A stretch of DNA of 64,000 nucleotides from Ignavibacteria bacterium (GTDB taxonomy: Bacteria; Bacteroidota; Ignavibacteria; Kapaibacteriales; UBA961). Below, piece by piece: positions 9,408 to 18,992 of the stretch (position 1 is its first letter; every line of letters starts with the position of its first letter). The position numbers and the translations under genes were made by a program. The notes under the pieces are model-generated. The model did not search any database and was not told the DNA's origin. It saw only the letters and a list, made by a program, of their open reading frames with translations. Location: positions 1 through 64,000 of the forward strand of contig JADJXV010000004.1 in NCBI GenBank assembly GCA_016720145.1, given 5' to 3'.

Positions 9408-9923
9408 ATGAAAAATATTCTCCAATTTCTCGGTCAACAGAAGAAAAAAATCTTCCTCGGACTGCTCGGTGTGTTTGTGATTCTTCAAGTGTTTCGTCCG
9501 GAAGCAAACGACGGAAGTGTTTATTCTTCCAATGACATAACAAATGCCGTCGGTGTTCCGCCGGATGTCAAAACTATCCTCGAGACATCCTGCTTCGACT
9601 GCCATTCCAATCATACGAACAATCCGGGATACTGGCATATTCAGCCCATAGGATGGTGGCTCAGTGACCACATTACGGAGGCAAAAAAGGAGCTGAATTT
9701 CACAGAATTCAACACCTATACCGTGCGCCGGAAGATGAAAAAATTCCGTGAAATCACCGAACAAATCGAAGAAGGTGAAATGCCGCTTGATTCCTACTTA
9801 TGGATACATTCCGAGGCAAAGCTAAGCAACACGCAGAAGAAAACCCTCCTCGACTGGGCAAAAATGAACGAACAAATTCTAGAGAAGAAATATCCGGATT
9901 CGGTGCCTCCGCGCAAGCATTGA
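9408..9923 (+). CDS. Membrane-anchored haem-binding domain protein
   Basis: A 171-residue protein with an N-terminal membrane anchor (about residues 14-30) and an exported domain with a single c-type haem site C62-F-D-C65-H66. The surrounding pattern (tryptophan-rich HIQPIGWWLSDHI, then GEMPLDSYLWIHSEAKLS) matches the short haem-binding domain family seen widely in Bacteroidota (Haem_bd type). It would be displayed on the periplasmic side and could carry electrons, but its partners are unknown. GGGATC just before the start gives only a weak ribosome binding site. The gene ends about 20 bases before a long hairpin shared with the convergent gene. Confidence 0.88.
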   Translation: MKNILQFLGQQKKKIFLGLLGVFVILQVFRPEANDGSVYSSNDITNAVGVPPDVKTILETSCFDCHSNHTNNPGYWHIQPIGWWLSDHITEAKKELNFTEFNTYTVRRKMKKFREITEQIEEGEMPLDSYLWIHSEAKLSNTQKKTLLDWAKMNEQILEKKYPDSVPPRKH

Positions 9924-9942
9924 TGGATGGTGATTGATGAAG

Positions 9943-10018
9943 AATGGCACGCTGATGACGCTGATTTTGTATGATTTTCGCGGAAATTATACAAAATCAG
10001 TACCGTCAGCGTGCCATT
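9943..10018. repeat. Long imperfect hairpin between convergent genes; member of an intergenic repeat family
   Basis: AATGGCACGCTGA at 9943-9955 pairs with TCAGCGTGCCATT at 10006-10018, and CTGATTTTGTAT at 9961-9972 pairs with ATACAAAATCAG at 9989-10000, with only a short mismatched stretch between. It could end transcription from both sides. The left arm recurs at 52568 and 52940. Confidence 0.8.
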
Positions 10019-10035
10019 ATCATTGCTGAATGGAT

Positions 10036-11265
10036 CTACCTGCAAATACGAATACTTACCCGCTCCGAACCCATCACCATCATATACATTCCCGGCGCCC
10101 ATGAATCTGTTGCGATGTGTATTGTACGATCAACGTTGCCCACCCACAGCGTTTGCCCGAGGATATTGATAATCCGTGCTTCGGTGCTGCTTCCGTCGGT
10201 GCGGATTGTCAGAACAGTATTTGCAGGATTGGGGTAAATACTTGCAGTACTTGATGTTCCGATCGGCTCATCTTCCACTGATGTTGACTGCTTGACTATC
10301 CAGGACTGCGTCGTTTCATCCTTCGTGAAATAATCATACATCATTTTGCCGGACTTTATTTCACCGGCAGTGCTCAGGTGGAGTCCGTCGCCGCCTATGT
10401 CGAGGTCGCAGAGCCATTGGAGTCCGTCGCTACGCTTGACCGATCCGTCTGCCCAGTTGTACGTGCCTTACGTCACGAGCGGAAGGGGAGCCGTCGCGCC
10501 TTCATATTCATAACCCGACTCGCCGTTAATTTGTTTTTCAATCAACCACTTAATCGCCCATCCATTGAGATAATCTCGAGGGAAGAGGAGTCCTTTACCG
10601 ACCGACGCTCCCGCCTCCGGTGATGCATAGCCGCTGTATGCACGAGCGGAAAGATAGCAAATTTTGAGATTCGGGTAGAGCTGTTTCATGGTCACAAGGA
10701 GGGTGCGAAATTCATCGGCAAGCATCTGAGGAGCGCGGGGGAATGTGGTGTCGGCTGTTTGGGTATTATCAGTCTCTATCCAAGCAATTTGTACTTGTTT
10801 ATTGGAAATTGAAGAATCGGTAAGTTGCTTTTCGGCTTGCTTCCAATAGCTGTCTGCTGCACTGTTCATTTTTTGAATTCCTTGCCCACCAATGCAGGTG
10901 TTTATGAGCTTGAGCGAAGGATTAATGAGTGAGAAAGAATTCATTTCCTCCATAAATCGCATGAATTCTGTTCGTGGGTTTGATGCGCCTACACCTATCC
11001 AAACAATCTTGCCACTTGGAGATGGAGCTCCACTAGCATCTAAAGGTCGAATATTCTGAGATTGTTGAAGTGCTTTATTTTTATGAGCTTGCGGTCGAGT
11101 ATTTGTGCCATCGGGATACAATCCTCCCATATATCCCTGCCATGACTTGCCTTGTAAGTCGATGAGTGGAATGAGTCCGGTGGAGTCATTGGCGCAGTTT
11201 TTCTGAGCAAATATAGATGAAGGAGTCAAGAGTAGGAGGGTAACAAATAGTAGAATCGCTTTCAT
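10036..11265 (-). pseudogene. SGNH-hydrolase-like T9SS cargo gene interrupted by one in-frame stop
   Basis: Reading from the ATG at 11265, a signal peptide (about 20 residues ending IFAQ) is followed by a domain with WIGVGASNPRTEFMRF, TCIGGQGIQKM and WIETDNTQ segments resembling the blocks of SGNH/GDSL esterase-like proteins. At 10470-10468 a TAA follows LPLVT. The very same frame then continues without shift for 143 more codons: GTYNWADGS, then DGLHLSTAGEIKSG, which fits the last SGNH block, then a T9SS type A sorting domain (YPNPANTVL to WAPGMYMM). A single nucleotide substitution therefore separates two halves of one gene of about 409 codons. It may be inactivated, misassembled, or read through. 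SGNH assignment is moderate; the T9SS domain is clear. Confidence 0.8.
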
Positions 11266-11369
11266 AAAAATCTCCGTTTTGTATAAAAAATGTTACTGAA
11301 TTATTTCAAAATGTGAGCCACAGAGCAGGGGATAGTGTGTGAGGTTTAAATGACATGAAGAATTTAATT

Positions 11370-12443
11370 TCATTTTGAAGATATTGTATTGTCAGTTTTG
11401 TGTATAAAAGCCAATTGTTGCAATAGTGTAATATTATTATTAATAATAGACTTGAGTAGAATATTCTCTTGCTCGAATCGCAGAATGATTGCATTCATTA
11501 TTTCATCACGTTTGGTGAATTGGAGTTCGGGATTTTTCACGAGAAAGAACGCCAGATAATCAATCGAGGCATCATGAATTTCGAATAAGTACACTTCCGG
11601 TTTGGCGAAAATATCCGTTTGGGCGGCGAGAATTTCATAGAGAATCTGTTGCGTGCGACGGTTATCGGCAGATAATTCTACTGAAACTTTAATACTTACT
11701 CGGCAGAGTGCATCCGGAAGGGAGTAATTAACGACTGTAGCTTGTGAGAGTACATTATTGGGTAAAACGACTAAATTCCCGTCTAAGCGTCGTATAACTG
11801 CAGTTCGCCAACTGATATCTTCCACATACCCTTCGGCCGGTTCGACGAATTTAGCATCGGAGATTTTGATATAATTACCGACGCGTATTTGACCTGCGAT
11901 GGTGATATAAACGCCGGCAAAAATATTTGAAAGTGTATCCTGCAAGGCAAGTGCGAGTGCGAGTCCTCCGATTCCCATAGCGGCGATAATGGCCGCGATA
12001 TTCACACCAAATGAGTTGAGAATCATGATGATTCCGATGAAATAGATGCCGAATTGGGTAATCTTTCGGATGAGTGTGGTGGCGGGAGCGTGTTCGGTAA
12101 TCTCTCCACGCACTTGAATAATTTGTACCATCAGCCGTGCGAGAGTTTGGCTGAGTATGAGAATAAATCCTGCCCATAAACAAGGCTCGACAAACGGGAT
12201 GAGCTTGGGAGCAAGTGTGACGGAACGCAAGGCGAGATCGAGACCGAAGAGTACGCTCACGTATAAAATCGGCTTCCGTATAACCGGTATAAATGTAGCA
12301 GCATTTCTCCATTTAAAACGAGTCGTCACTCGCCTGAGCCACCACCCTGCAAGTGAACGTAGTAGAAGCCCGATAAAGATAGAACTCACTACAATACCAA
12401 TAGGAAAGAAGTATTCACCCAAGGAATTTAAGAGGGTATTCAT
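11370..12443 (-). CDS. MscS-family mechanosensitive channel
   Basis: A 357-residue small-conductance mechanosensitive channel relative. From the ATG at 12443 there are several transmembrane segments (roughly residues 12-32, 55-75, 85-108, 130-155). The pore-lining helix is rich in Gly and Ala (IAAIIAAMGIGGLALALALQDTLSNIFAGVYI), as in MscS. The beta domain has the expected VGNYIKI...GYVEDISWRTAVIRRLDGNLVVLPNN pattern. The frame is open further upstream to 12512, but that extension lacks family character. It would release solutes on osmotic downshift. The gene shares the intergenic region at 12.5 kb with the rpsA terminator. Confidence 0.92.
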   Translation of the reverse strand: MNTLLNSLGEYFFPIGIVVSSIFIGLLLRSLAGWWLRRVTTRFKWRNAATFIPVIRKPILYVSVLFGLDLALRSVTLAPKLIPFVEPCLWAGFILILSQTLARLMVQIIQVRGEITEHAPATTLIRKITQFGIYFIGIIMILNSFGVNIAAIIAAMGIGGLALALALQDTLSNIFAGVYITIAGQIRVGNYIKISDAKFVEPAEGYVEDISWRTAVIRRLDGNLVVLPNNVLSQATVVNYSLPDALCRVSIKVSVELSADNRRTQQILYEILAAQTDIFAKPEVYLFEIHDASIDYLAFFLVKNPELQFTKRDEIMNAIILRFEQENILLKSIINNNITLLQQLAFIHKTDNTISSK

Positions 12444-12512
12444 GGAAATATAAGTAATTGTGTTGATTGATTGACTAATACTAAAGCTATGCACTATTAC
12501 AAAAATAAGCAC

Positions 12513-12547
12513 AAAAAAAGCGATGGATTTTCATCCATCGCTTTTTT
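12513..12547. terminator. Strong symmetric terminator downstream of rpsA
   Basis: AGCGATGGA at 12519-12527 and TCCATCGCT at 12534-12542 form a nine-pair stem with a six-base loop, flanked by seven A on the left and six T on the right. It can work in both directions but is placed to end rpsA transcription on the minus strand. Confidence 0.85.
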
Positions 12548-12565
12548 ATTGATAAGCTGGATATA

Positions 12566-14680
12566 TTACTCAGCTTCAGTAACAGGAGTTTCTTCATCAT
12601 TGGCTGTAGATTCCGCACCGGCAACTTCTGCGACTTCTGCATCTGCAACTTCTGCAACATCAACAGGAACATCTGTAGAGGCAGCTTCTGCGACCGGTGC
12701 TTCTGCTACTTCCGTCGTTATTTCTGCTGCAACCGGAGCTGCAACATTAACTTCAGAGGTAGCTTCTGACGCCGCTTCGGATGCTTCATTTGCTGCTGCA
12801 AATGCATTCGCAAGAGCTGAAGGTGCATTGTCATTTTCAATGGAGAAAGCTGCTTCGATTGGCATAGAGCCGACGTCTTGGCGTTGACCGGAGTATTTTA
12901 CAGAATTAGGAACAGGATGGACGGCATTGTATGCTTCGATTACTTCCTGACCTTTTTCGCGGAGAGCTTCAACAGCTGAAAGAACGATTTTCTTCGATTC
13001 TTTATCGAATTCAACCACTCTAAGCGGCAATAAATCACCGACATGGAAAAATTCAGCTATATTTCTGACTGGAGCGAAGGACAATTGAGAAACAGGTACG
13101 AAACCATCGACTCCTTCAGGTAGCTCGACAATCACTCCTTTTTCGATAATACGTTCGATCTTACCTTCTGTCTCTGCGCTTACTTGGAATCTCGTTGCGA
13201 AGAATTCCCATGGATTGTCAGTAATTTGTTTGTGACCAAGGGCAATACGACGATTATCAGCATCGATACTGAGTACAATCACTTTCAAATTATCACCCTT
13301 TTTGGTGAATTCGCCCGGATGGCGGATTTTCTTAGTCCACGAGAGGTCAGAGATGTGTACAAGTCCGTCCACGCCAGGCTCGAGCTCGACGAACAAACCG
13401 AAGTTGGTAAGATTACGCACGATACCGTCATGAACAGAATTAACAGGATATTTCACGAGAAGATCTTGCCATGGGTCTGGGTCAAGCTGCTTCATACCGA
13501 GAGCGAGCTTTTTGTCGTTTTTGTCGATGCTGAGCACCATTGCTTCGACGATTTGACCCATTGATACGACTTGTGATGGGTGCTTAATGTGCTGTGTCCA
13601 CGACATTTCACTGATGTGGATAAGACCTTCGACACCTTTTTCGATTTCGATAAATGCACCGTAATCGGTGAGGCTGACCACTTTACCGTGGACGCGAGCT
13701 TTTGGTTCGTATTTCTCGCCGATAGTTTCCCATGGATGTGATGTAAGCTGTTTCATACCTAATGAGATACGACGTTTGTCACTGTCGAAGTCGAGAACAA
13801 CCACTTTGACCACATTATCGAGAGATACGATTTCGGATGGATGGCTAACTCTACCCCATGAAAGATCGGTAATGTGTACCAATCCATCGACGCCGCCCAA
13901 GTCCACAAAAATACCGAAGTCGGAAATTGTTTTGACCGTACCTTCGAGAATAAGACCTTTTTCGAGTGTATCGAGGATCTTACCGCGTTGCTCAGCGATT
14001 TGCTCTTCGAGAAGTACTTTATGACTTACGACTACATTTTCATTCGGATGGTTGATTTTCACGACACGTACATCGATTACTTTGGTCACCCATGCATCAA
14101 AGTCACGGACAGGGCGCATGTCGATCTGCGATCCTGGTAAAAATGCTTCAATCCCAAGTAAATCAACGACCATGCCGCCTTTAATACGACGGAGGATACG
14201 AACAGGAACGATAGCTTGCGTGTTGTGCAAGTTCATGATATCATCCCATGTTTTCATAAAGTCAGCACGGCGGCGTGAAAGGACAAGCTTTCCGGTACTG
14301 TCTTCGATTGTTTCTACGAATACGTCGATTTCTTCACCTATTTCAAGCACAGATGCAGAAATAAACTCAGCTCTTGGAACGACACCTAATGATTTGAAAC
14401 CTATATCAACAAAAATTGAATCTTTGGTCATCGATACCACTTTACCACGAATTAACTCATCTTGTTTGATGTTGGTAAGTGTTTTTTCATAGAGCGATGC
14501 GAACGAACTATCGTCCATAAATGGTAGGTCAACATTGCCTTCGGCAATATCAAGTACCGACATTCTTTTACGGGCAGGTGGGGCAGGAGCAGGAGCTACA
14601 GCAGCTGGAGCGGGTGCTTGCTCTGCTGTGGCAATTGCTTCGGCTACTTCCGGTAGCGTTTGGTCAATCGTATCTGACAT
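12566..14680 (-). CDS. rpsA: 30S ribosomal protein S1
   Basis: A 704-residue S1 protein that binds mRNA on the small ribosomal subunit. Six S1 (OB-fold) repeats can be read in order, beginning around residues 69, 153, 238, 325, 412 and 499. The middle ones carry the usual G-x-FGxFVDL/VDGLVHISDLSW motifs. The first two are divergent, as is normal for the ribosome-binding repeats. After residue 600 there is a long low-complexity tail of Ala, Glu, Val and Thr ending in an acidic stretch, and the first 50 residues are Ala/Pro rich. These extensions make it longer than the E. coli protein (557). The gene is divergent from corA and ends at a strong terminator. Confidence 0.97.
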   Translation of the reverse strand: MSDTIDQTLPEVAEAIATAEQAPAPAAVAPAPAPPARKRMSVLDIAEGNVDLPFMDDSSFASLYEKTLTNIKQDELIRGKVVSMTKDSIFVDIGFKSLGVVPRAEFISASVLEIGEEIDVFVETIEDSTGKLVLSRRRADFMKTWDDIMNLHNTQAIVPVRILRRIKGGMVVDLLGIEAFLPGSQIDMRPVRDFDAWVTKVIDVRVVKINHPNENVVVSHKVLLEEQIAEQRGKILDTLEKGLILEGTVKTISDFGIFVDLGGVDGLVHITDLSWGRVSHPSEIVSLDNVVKVVVLDFDSDKRRISLGMKQLTSHPWETIGEKYEPKARVHGKVVSLTDYGAFIEIEKGVEGLIHISEMSWTQHIKHPSQVVSMGQIVEAMVLSIDKNDKKLALGMKQLDPDPWQDLLVKYPVNSVHDGIVRNLTNFGLFVELEPGVDGLVHISDLSWTKKIRHPGEFTKKGDNLKVIVLSIDADNRRIALGHKQITDNPWEFFATRFQVSAETEGKIERIIEKGVIVELPEGVDGFVPVSQLSFAPVRNIAEFFHVGDLLPLRVVEFDKESKKIVLSAVEALREKGQEVIEAYNAVHPVPNSVKYSGQRQDVGSMPIEAAFSIENDNAPSALANAFAAANEASEAASEATSEVNVAAPVAAEITTEVAEAPVAEAASTDVPVDVAEVADAEVAEVAGAESTANDEETPVTEAE

Positions 14681-14976
14681 AAAAAATCCTTAGTTATTAA
14701 AAACGGCGGCTATAATACTTCTTCTTGGCAGAGTCGCAATGCTTCGAACATGTATTAAGCGGCGTTTTTGGTTGAGATATGTGGAACAAACTTGTATTTT
14801 TGCGACTGCTTTCTAAGAGAGAACTGCAAATTTACGGTTTTTAGCCCACAAAGCCAAGAATTTTACACTCAGATTCTATTTTGGTTTCAGTTTTAAATTT
14901 TGTGTTTGGTTATATATAATTACACATTAATTTTATAAACATAATACTTACACATTGCTATCGAGAGGCATCTATT

Positions 14977-16008
14977 ATGACTACACTCTACGCTTCATTC
15001 AATGGGAAAATTCGTCAATTAACAATTTCTGAGCTGTTCATGTTGCGTAATCAACCGGAATTTTCAGAGACAATCATTTGGGCAGATTTGGATTCACCTT
15101 CTGAAGAGGAAGAAGAAACACTACTTGTGAATTTTTTTCTGTTTCACCATCTTGCTGTAGAAGATTGTCAGCGAGAGAGAATTTCCCCCCACATCGGAGA
15201 CCATTATCCTAAAGTAGAGGATTATCAAGATTGTTTGTTTGTGATTTTTAATCCTGTCGATCGCCCAATCGAAGAAAATGAAGTACTCGATGATGATTCT
15301 ACTTTTTGTGTTCATTTCCCGACTCGCCAGATGAATGCGTTTTTGGGTAGTAATTTTTTGGTAACACATCATTATGAATCTTCAACTGCGATTGATTACG
15401 TCCGAGAACTTTGCATTAAAAATCCACAAACACTTCAACGTGGTCCGGACTTTCTTTTCCACATCATTGTGGATAAGATTGTGGATAACTATACACCGGT
15501 TATTGAGTATTTCGATGAACAGCTTGATGAGATTGAAGTTAGTATATTTCAGAATTTCCAATCCGTTACACTACCAAAAATTCTAAGTCTGAAAAAAGGC
15601 ATCATTCGTTTGCGAAAGATTACAACCTATCAACGTGAAATCCTCAATCGCCTATCGAGAGGTGAGTTTGCCCTCATTTCAAATGAAGAAATGGTCTATT
15701 ATCGCAATGTTTATGATCATTTGGTGCGTATATCAGACCTAGTCGAGTCCTACCGTGAGAATGTCGCCGGATTGCTCGAGGCGTATCTGTCAGTGAATTC
15801 CAATCGAATGAATCAAGTGATGAAAGTACTCACCGTGATATCGACTATATTCCTCCCACTAACATTTATATGTAGTATTTACGGTATGAATTTCAAATTC
15901 ATGCCGGAGCTCGAATGGAAGTATGGCTATCTTATGGTGTGGGGATTTATCGGACTCATCGGCGGATATATGCTCCACGTTTTTCATAAAAAGGGATGGC
16001 TTGAGTGA
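14977..16008 (+). CDS. corA: CorA-type magnesium/cobalt transporter
   Basis: A 343-residue inner-membrane divalent cation channel. The N-terminal two thirds form the cytoplasmic alpha/beta and long-helix domain. Two C-terminal helices span the membrane, and the signature Y302-G-M-N305 closes the first of them. The protein ends with a basic tail HVFHKKGWLE, as in the family. Transport of Mg2+ (and Co2+ or Ni2+) is driven by the membrane potential. The gene is monocistronic, divergent from rpsA, and followed by a terminator. Confidence 0.95.
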   Translation: MTTLYASFNGKIRQLTISELFMLRNQPEFSETIIWADLDSPSEEEEETLLVNFFLFHHLAVEDCQRERISPHIGDHYPKVEDYQDCLFVIFNPVDRPIEENEVLDDDSTFCVHFPTRQMNAFLGSNFLVTHHYESSTAIDYVRELCIKNPQTLQRGPDFLFHIIVDKIVDNYTPVIEYFDEQLDEIEVSIFQNFQSVTLPKILSLKKGIIRLRKITTYQREILNRLSRGEFALISNEEMVYYRNVYDHLVRISDLVESYRENVAGLLEAYLSVNSNRMNQVMKVLTVISTIFLPLTFICSIYGMNFKFMPELEWKYGYLMVWGFIGLIGGYMLHVFHKKGWLE

Positions 16009-16111
16009 AGCAAAGGTGAATTGATTCCCGGAAGTTTTCTGGTTTTTTTGTTTCCGTTCGGTATATTCCAACAGCGAAGCGGAGGATTCCCATGGTCGGC
16101 CACATTAAATG

Positions 16112-16146
16112 AAAGAGCCCGCGAGCATAAGTTCGAGGGCTTTTTC
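16112..16146 (+). terminator. Terminator after corA
   Basis: AGCCCGCGA at 16116-16124 pairs with TCGAGGGCT at 16133-16141 with one bulge, followed by TTTTT; the left side is preceded by AAAG, so it may act in both directions. Confidence 0.75.
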
Positions 16147-16192
16147 GTATTGTCGAATTTGGAGTACAAGTGGAAAGCATAATTAGTGTACA

Positions 16193-18363
16193 TCAGCGAT
16201 TAACAATAAAGTTCTTGCTCGTTCTGCCCTTCGCTGTTTTGATGACTGCCATATACATCCCCGGAGCTAAGCCGGAAGTGCTTACTCTTGATAGTTTTTC
16301 AGACGAACCGACGGTAGTTTCAGACAATTGCACACCCATTTGCGAGTAAATGGTGACTGTCGCGGCGCTGCCCATACCATCAACCTGCAGATCAATATAG
16401 TCAGAATTAGGGTTTGGATAGATAGAATGGATACGCGGGGCGAAGTCATTGCCGGTAAATCGGGCTGTTCCGGAGGTGTCGCTTTTGACGATAATGACAT
16501 TAGAGGTTGAATCATCAAGATAAATAGTGCTACTGTAATCATAAGTCAAGACTATTGTGTCACGTATAATTGTGTCAACTATACGGTAAACTATCAGACT
16601 GTCGGTATAAATCCAAATTGGATCTACTACGCCGTGCCCATCACTCGTTGATGTATCATTTGGTCTTCGAACAGCATCCGTTTTCAACCAATCGGTAATA
16701 AAAACTGTGTCGCCGGAAGTGGTTACTACTGCTTCATTTGGAATATAAAGCGAACATTTTTGGACTGTATCACTCGTGGATTGTATCGTAGGAGTGTCTC
16801 CTTTTTAGCAAAATTTTCAATTTTTTCCGTAGCACCTTGATTCACAAGTGGTATACTTTCATCTTGTATGGAGCTTGTACTATTGATACAGCTTGTTGTA
16901 AGCGGACACACATTTTCAATTCTTGCATGAAAATTACTCCCTACTTTTGCGACAAACCCATCTCTAAGTTGTATTTCATCGCCAGCCAAATACGTAAGGG
17001 TGCCGCTTTCTACGACCACATTTCCTTGCGAACTCGTCAAGTTCGGATGTACATTTCGTCCGGCAATTATCTTAGAAGATGCTTTGAAATTTGCATTTTC
17101 TGAGGCAGTTCTTACTCCATAGTAGGTGTGGCTTTGTTGATAGAGCGTTGTCGGGCAGCCGACCAAGCCGGTCTTTATCGCAATCCAGTACATCATTGTC
17201 GCTGAAACGCGAATAGCATAATTCATAAGTTCGTCGCCTGCGTAGTTGACAATAAAAGGAGTATTAGTGAACGTCCCATTTTGCCATCCATAAGTAGATG
17301 TCCCGGTTGTACTTAAAAGAGAATACCGTGCACTCACTAACATACTGCTGCCATTAGGTAAGTCGTCATTTCCCGCAAAATCGTTTGTTCCGAAATGATT
17401 TGCAAGTTGGTTCATTGTATAAAACATATACCGCAATGCATCTTCGTCGGGCATGGAAAAAACCTCAAGTAAAAGACCACCTTGCGTTGCCGCTGTTATT
17501 GCCGTCCAGTTCTGAGCGAGAAAAGATGTTTGTGGCTTAGTGCAGTCACCAAGGTCGATAAAATCATTCCTTCCCATTGCGGTTTCGTAAGTATCACCAT
17601 CACCAATTGGGCAGACGTGGGTATCTCTATGAGTATGTGCCGGAACACTGCCATCAGTTAGTAAATGTAGTAAATGTCCCAATACATGAAACCCGAGAAG
17701 TCTGGAACGTTGAGAATTAAAATCTTCAGGTTGTGAGAATGTAGTCTTACTAGCTGAGAGTAAGTCAATATAATAATAAGCGGTTATAGTAGAATTTCTG
17801 TTTGCAATCAGGTCACACAAACTATTATAGGATACATCTATAAAATTAGCTTTGTTGTATTTACCTTTGGATACTGTATATCGATAATCACCATCAAGAT
17901 TAATTCCTGTTCCATTAGAAAATGGTCGAGGTAGCCCTGCGAGGCGGTCACCACCAAAATAAAATCTTCGAGCTTTTTCCCACGCATTGGGATTACTAGT
18001 TGTTATTCCTCCGGTGAAATCTGTCCACGCATCATCACCATTATCTGCACTCCAAAAATGAGAAATCGTGGTATATCCGCCACTAAATCTCCATATAGGA
18101 TCGTAAACATCTTCTCGCCACACACCTACAGGAATACCGAGCTCTAACTCCCATGGTCGTGGAACATCCCCGGGTCCCCAATACGGTTGATTCGTTCCAT
18201 AAAAATCTATGCCTGCATAATGTCTTAGCACAGGTATCGCTCCAACTTGTTTTTCAAGATAGCGATATGCTTCCTGCACAATATATTGATGTACCCATGG
18301 TTCATGGGCAAAGCAAGGTATGGAGGACAACCATACTATAAAAACTAAGAATATTTTTTTCAT
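16193..18363 (-). pseudogene. Zinc phospholipase C-like T9SS cargo gene split by a one-base frameshift
   Basis: From ATG 18363 a signal peptide is followed by a domain with the His-rich pattern of zinc-dependent phospholipase C/S1-P1 nuclease folds: HEPWVH at the mature N-terminus and LGHLLHLLTDGSVPAHTHRDTH near residue 230. A later segment (GTLTYLAGDEIQLRDGFVAKVGSNFHARI) is the repeat-like element seen before sorting domains in Bacteroidota. The frame stops at 16726. From the minus-strand AAAAA (plus 16802-16806) onward, however, the -1 frame reads naturally (GDTPTIQSTSDTVQKC, then IPNEAVV) into a complete T9SS type A domain ending at 16193 (IYPNPNSDYIDL to APGMYMAVI). One missing A would restore a single gene of about 723 codons. 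It could be an assembly error, a true mutation, or slippage. The enzymatic assignment is an inference from motifs. Confidence 0.78.
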
Positions 18364-18455
18364 AAATTTCTAAATATTTAATTATTCAAATAGTTAATTG
18401 TTGATTTTGCTGTAGCTGCTGTGAATTGAGCAGCTACAGAATTCTGAGAATTAAA

Positions 18456-18989
18456 TCACCACGACACCTTGAAGGCATCGTAGGTAAGCACAAAATCTAA
18501 ACCTATCCAATTTTTATCCTGACGTTTAGGAAACTCTCCCTCATATTTTTGAGCATATCCTGCAGACATTCGTAAAGCTGTTGATTCGCCGGTGTCTATC
18601 TTCCAACCAACCATCGCCTGCCATACCATCATAGAGCTGGAACTAGTCAATCGGAAGTTATACGTATTATAGATTAGTAGGGACAGCCGCTTCTCCTTAA
18701 ATGGTGTGATAATTATTCCTTCTGATAGTGTTCTTCCGTCATTGCTGAAGGGTATAAAGAATAATATAATCGCAAGGGAAGCCCTAACATCTAATCCATA
18801 TCCTACTTCAAGCTCAACTAGTTCGTTCAGTTTAGCCGAAAGACCAATTCTCCCGCCATTAAACAATCAAAGCCCGACAAACGGTTGAATTGAAAGGGTC
18901 GTTCGATTGGTATCTATCCGCGCTGAGTCTTGCGAGTACACATCACGTACCATCATCAAGCAGCAAAGAATTATCAAGATATGCTTCAT
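18456..18989 (-). pseudogene. Small outer-membrane-like protein gene with an in-frame TGA
   Basis: An ATG at 18989 opens a signal peptide (MKHILIILCCLMMV, cleaved near YSQ) and reaches a TGA at 18869-18867 after 40 codons. The same frame then continues for 136 codons to 18456. The second part has alternating hydrophobic strands ending in WIGLDFVLTYDAFKVSW, a C-terminal aromatic residue as in outer-membrane barrels, and an RIGLSAKLNELVELEVGYG strand. The residue replaced by the stop sits in VGL-stop-LFNGGRIG, where Trp (TGG) would fit well, so a single G-to-A change is likely. Genes such as corA end in TGA, so TGA is a stop here. The start lies four bases downstream of the tail-fibre-like gene's stop, so the two are probably co-transcribed. 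Confidence 0.7.
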
Positions 18990-18992
18990 ACA

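Noticed and set aside
16133..16146. tRNA T-loop-like GTTCGAGGGCT
   Set aside because: It is the right arm of the corA terminator, with no acceptor or anticodon stem around it.
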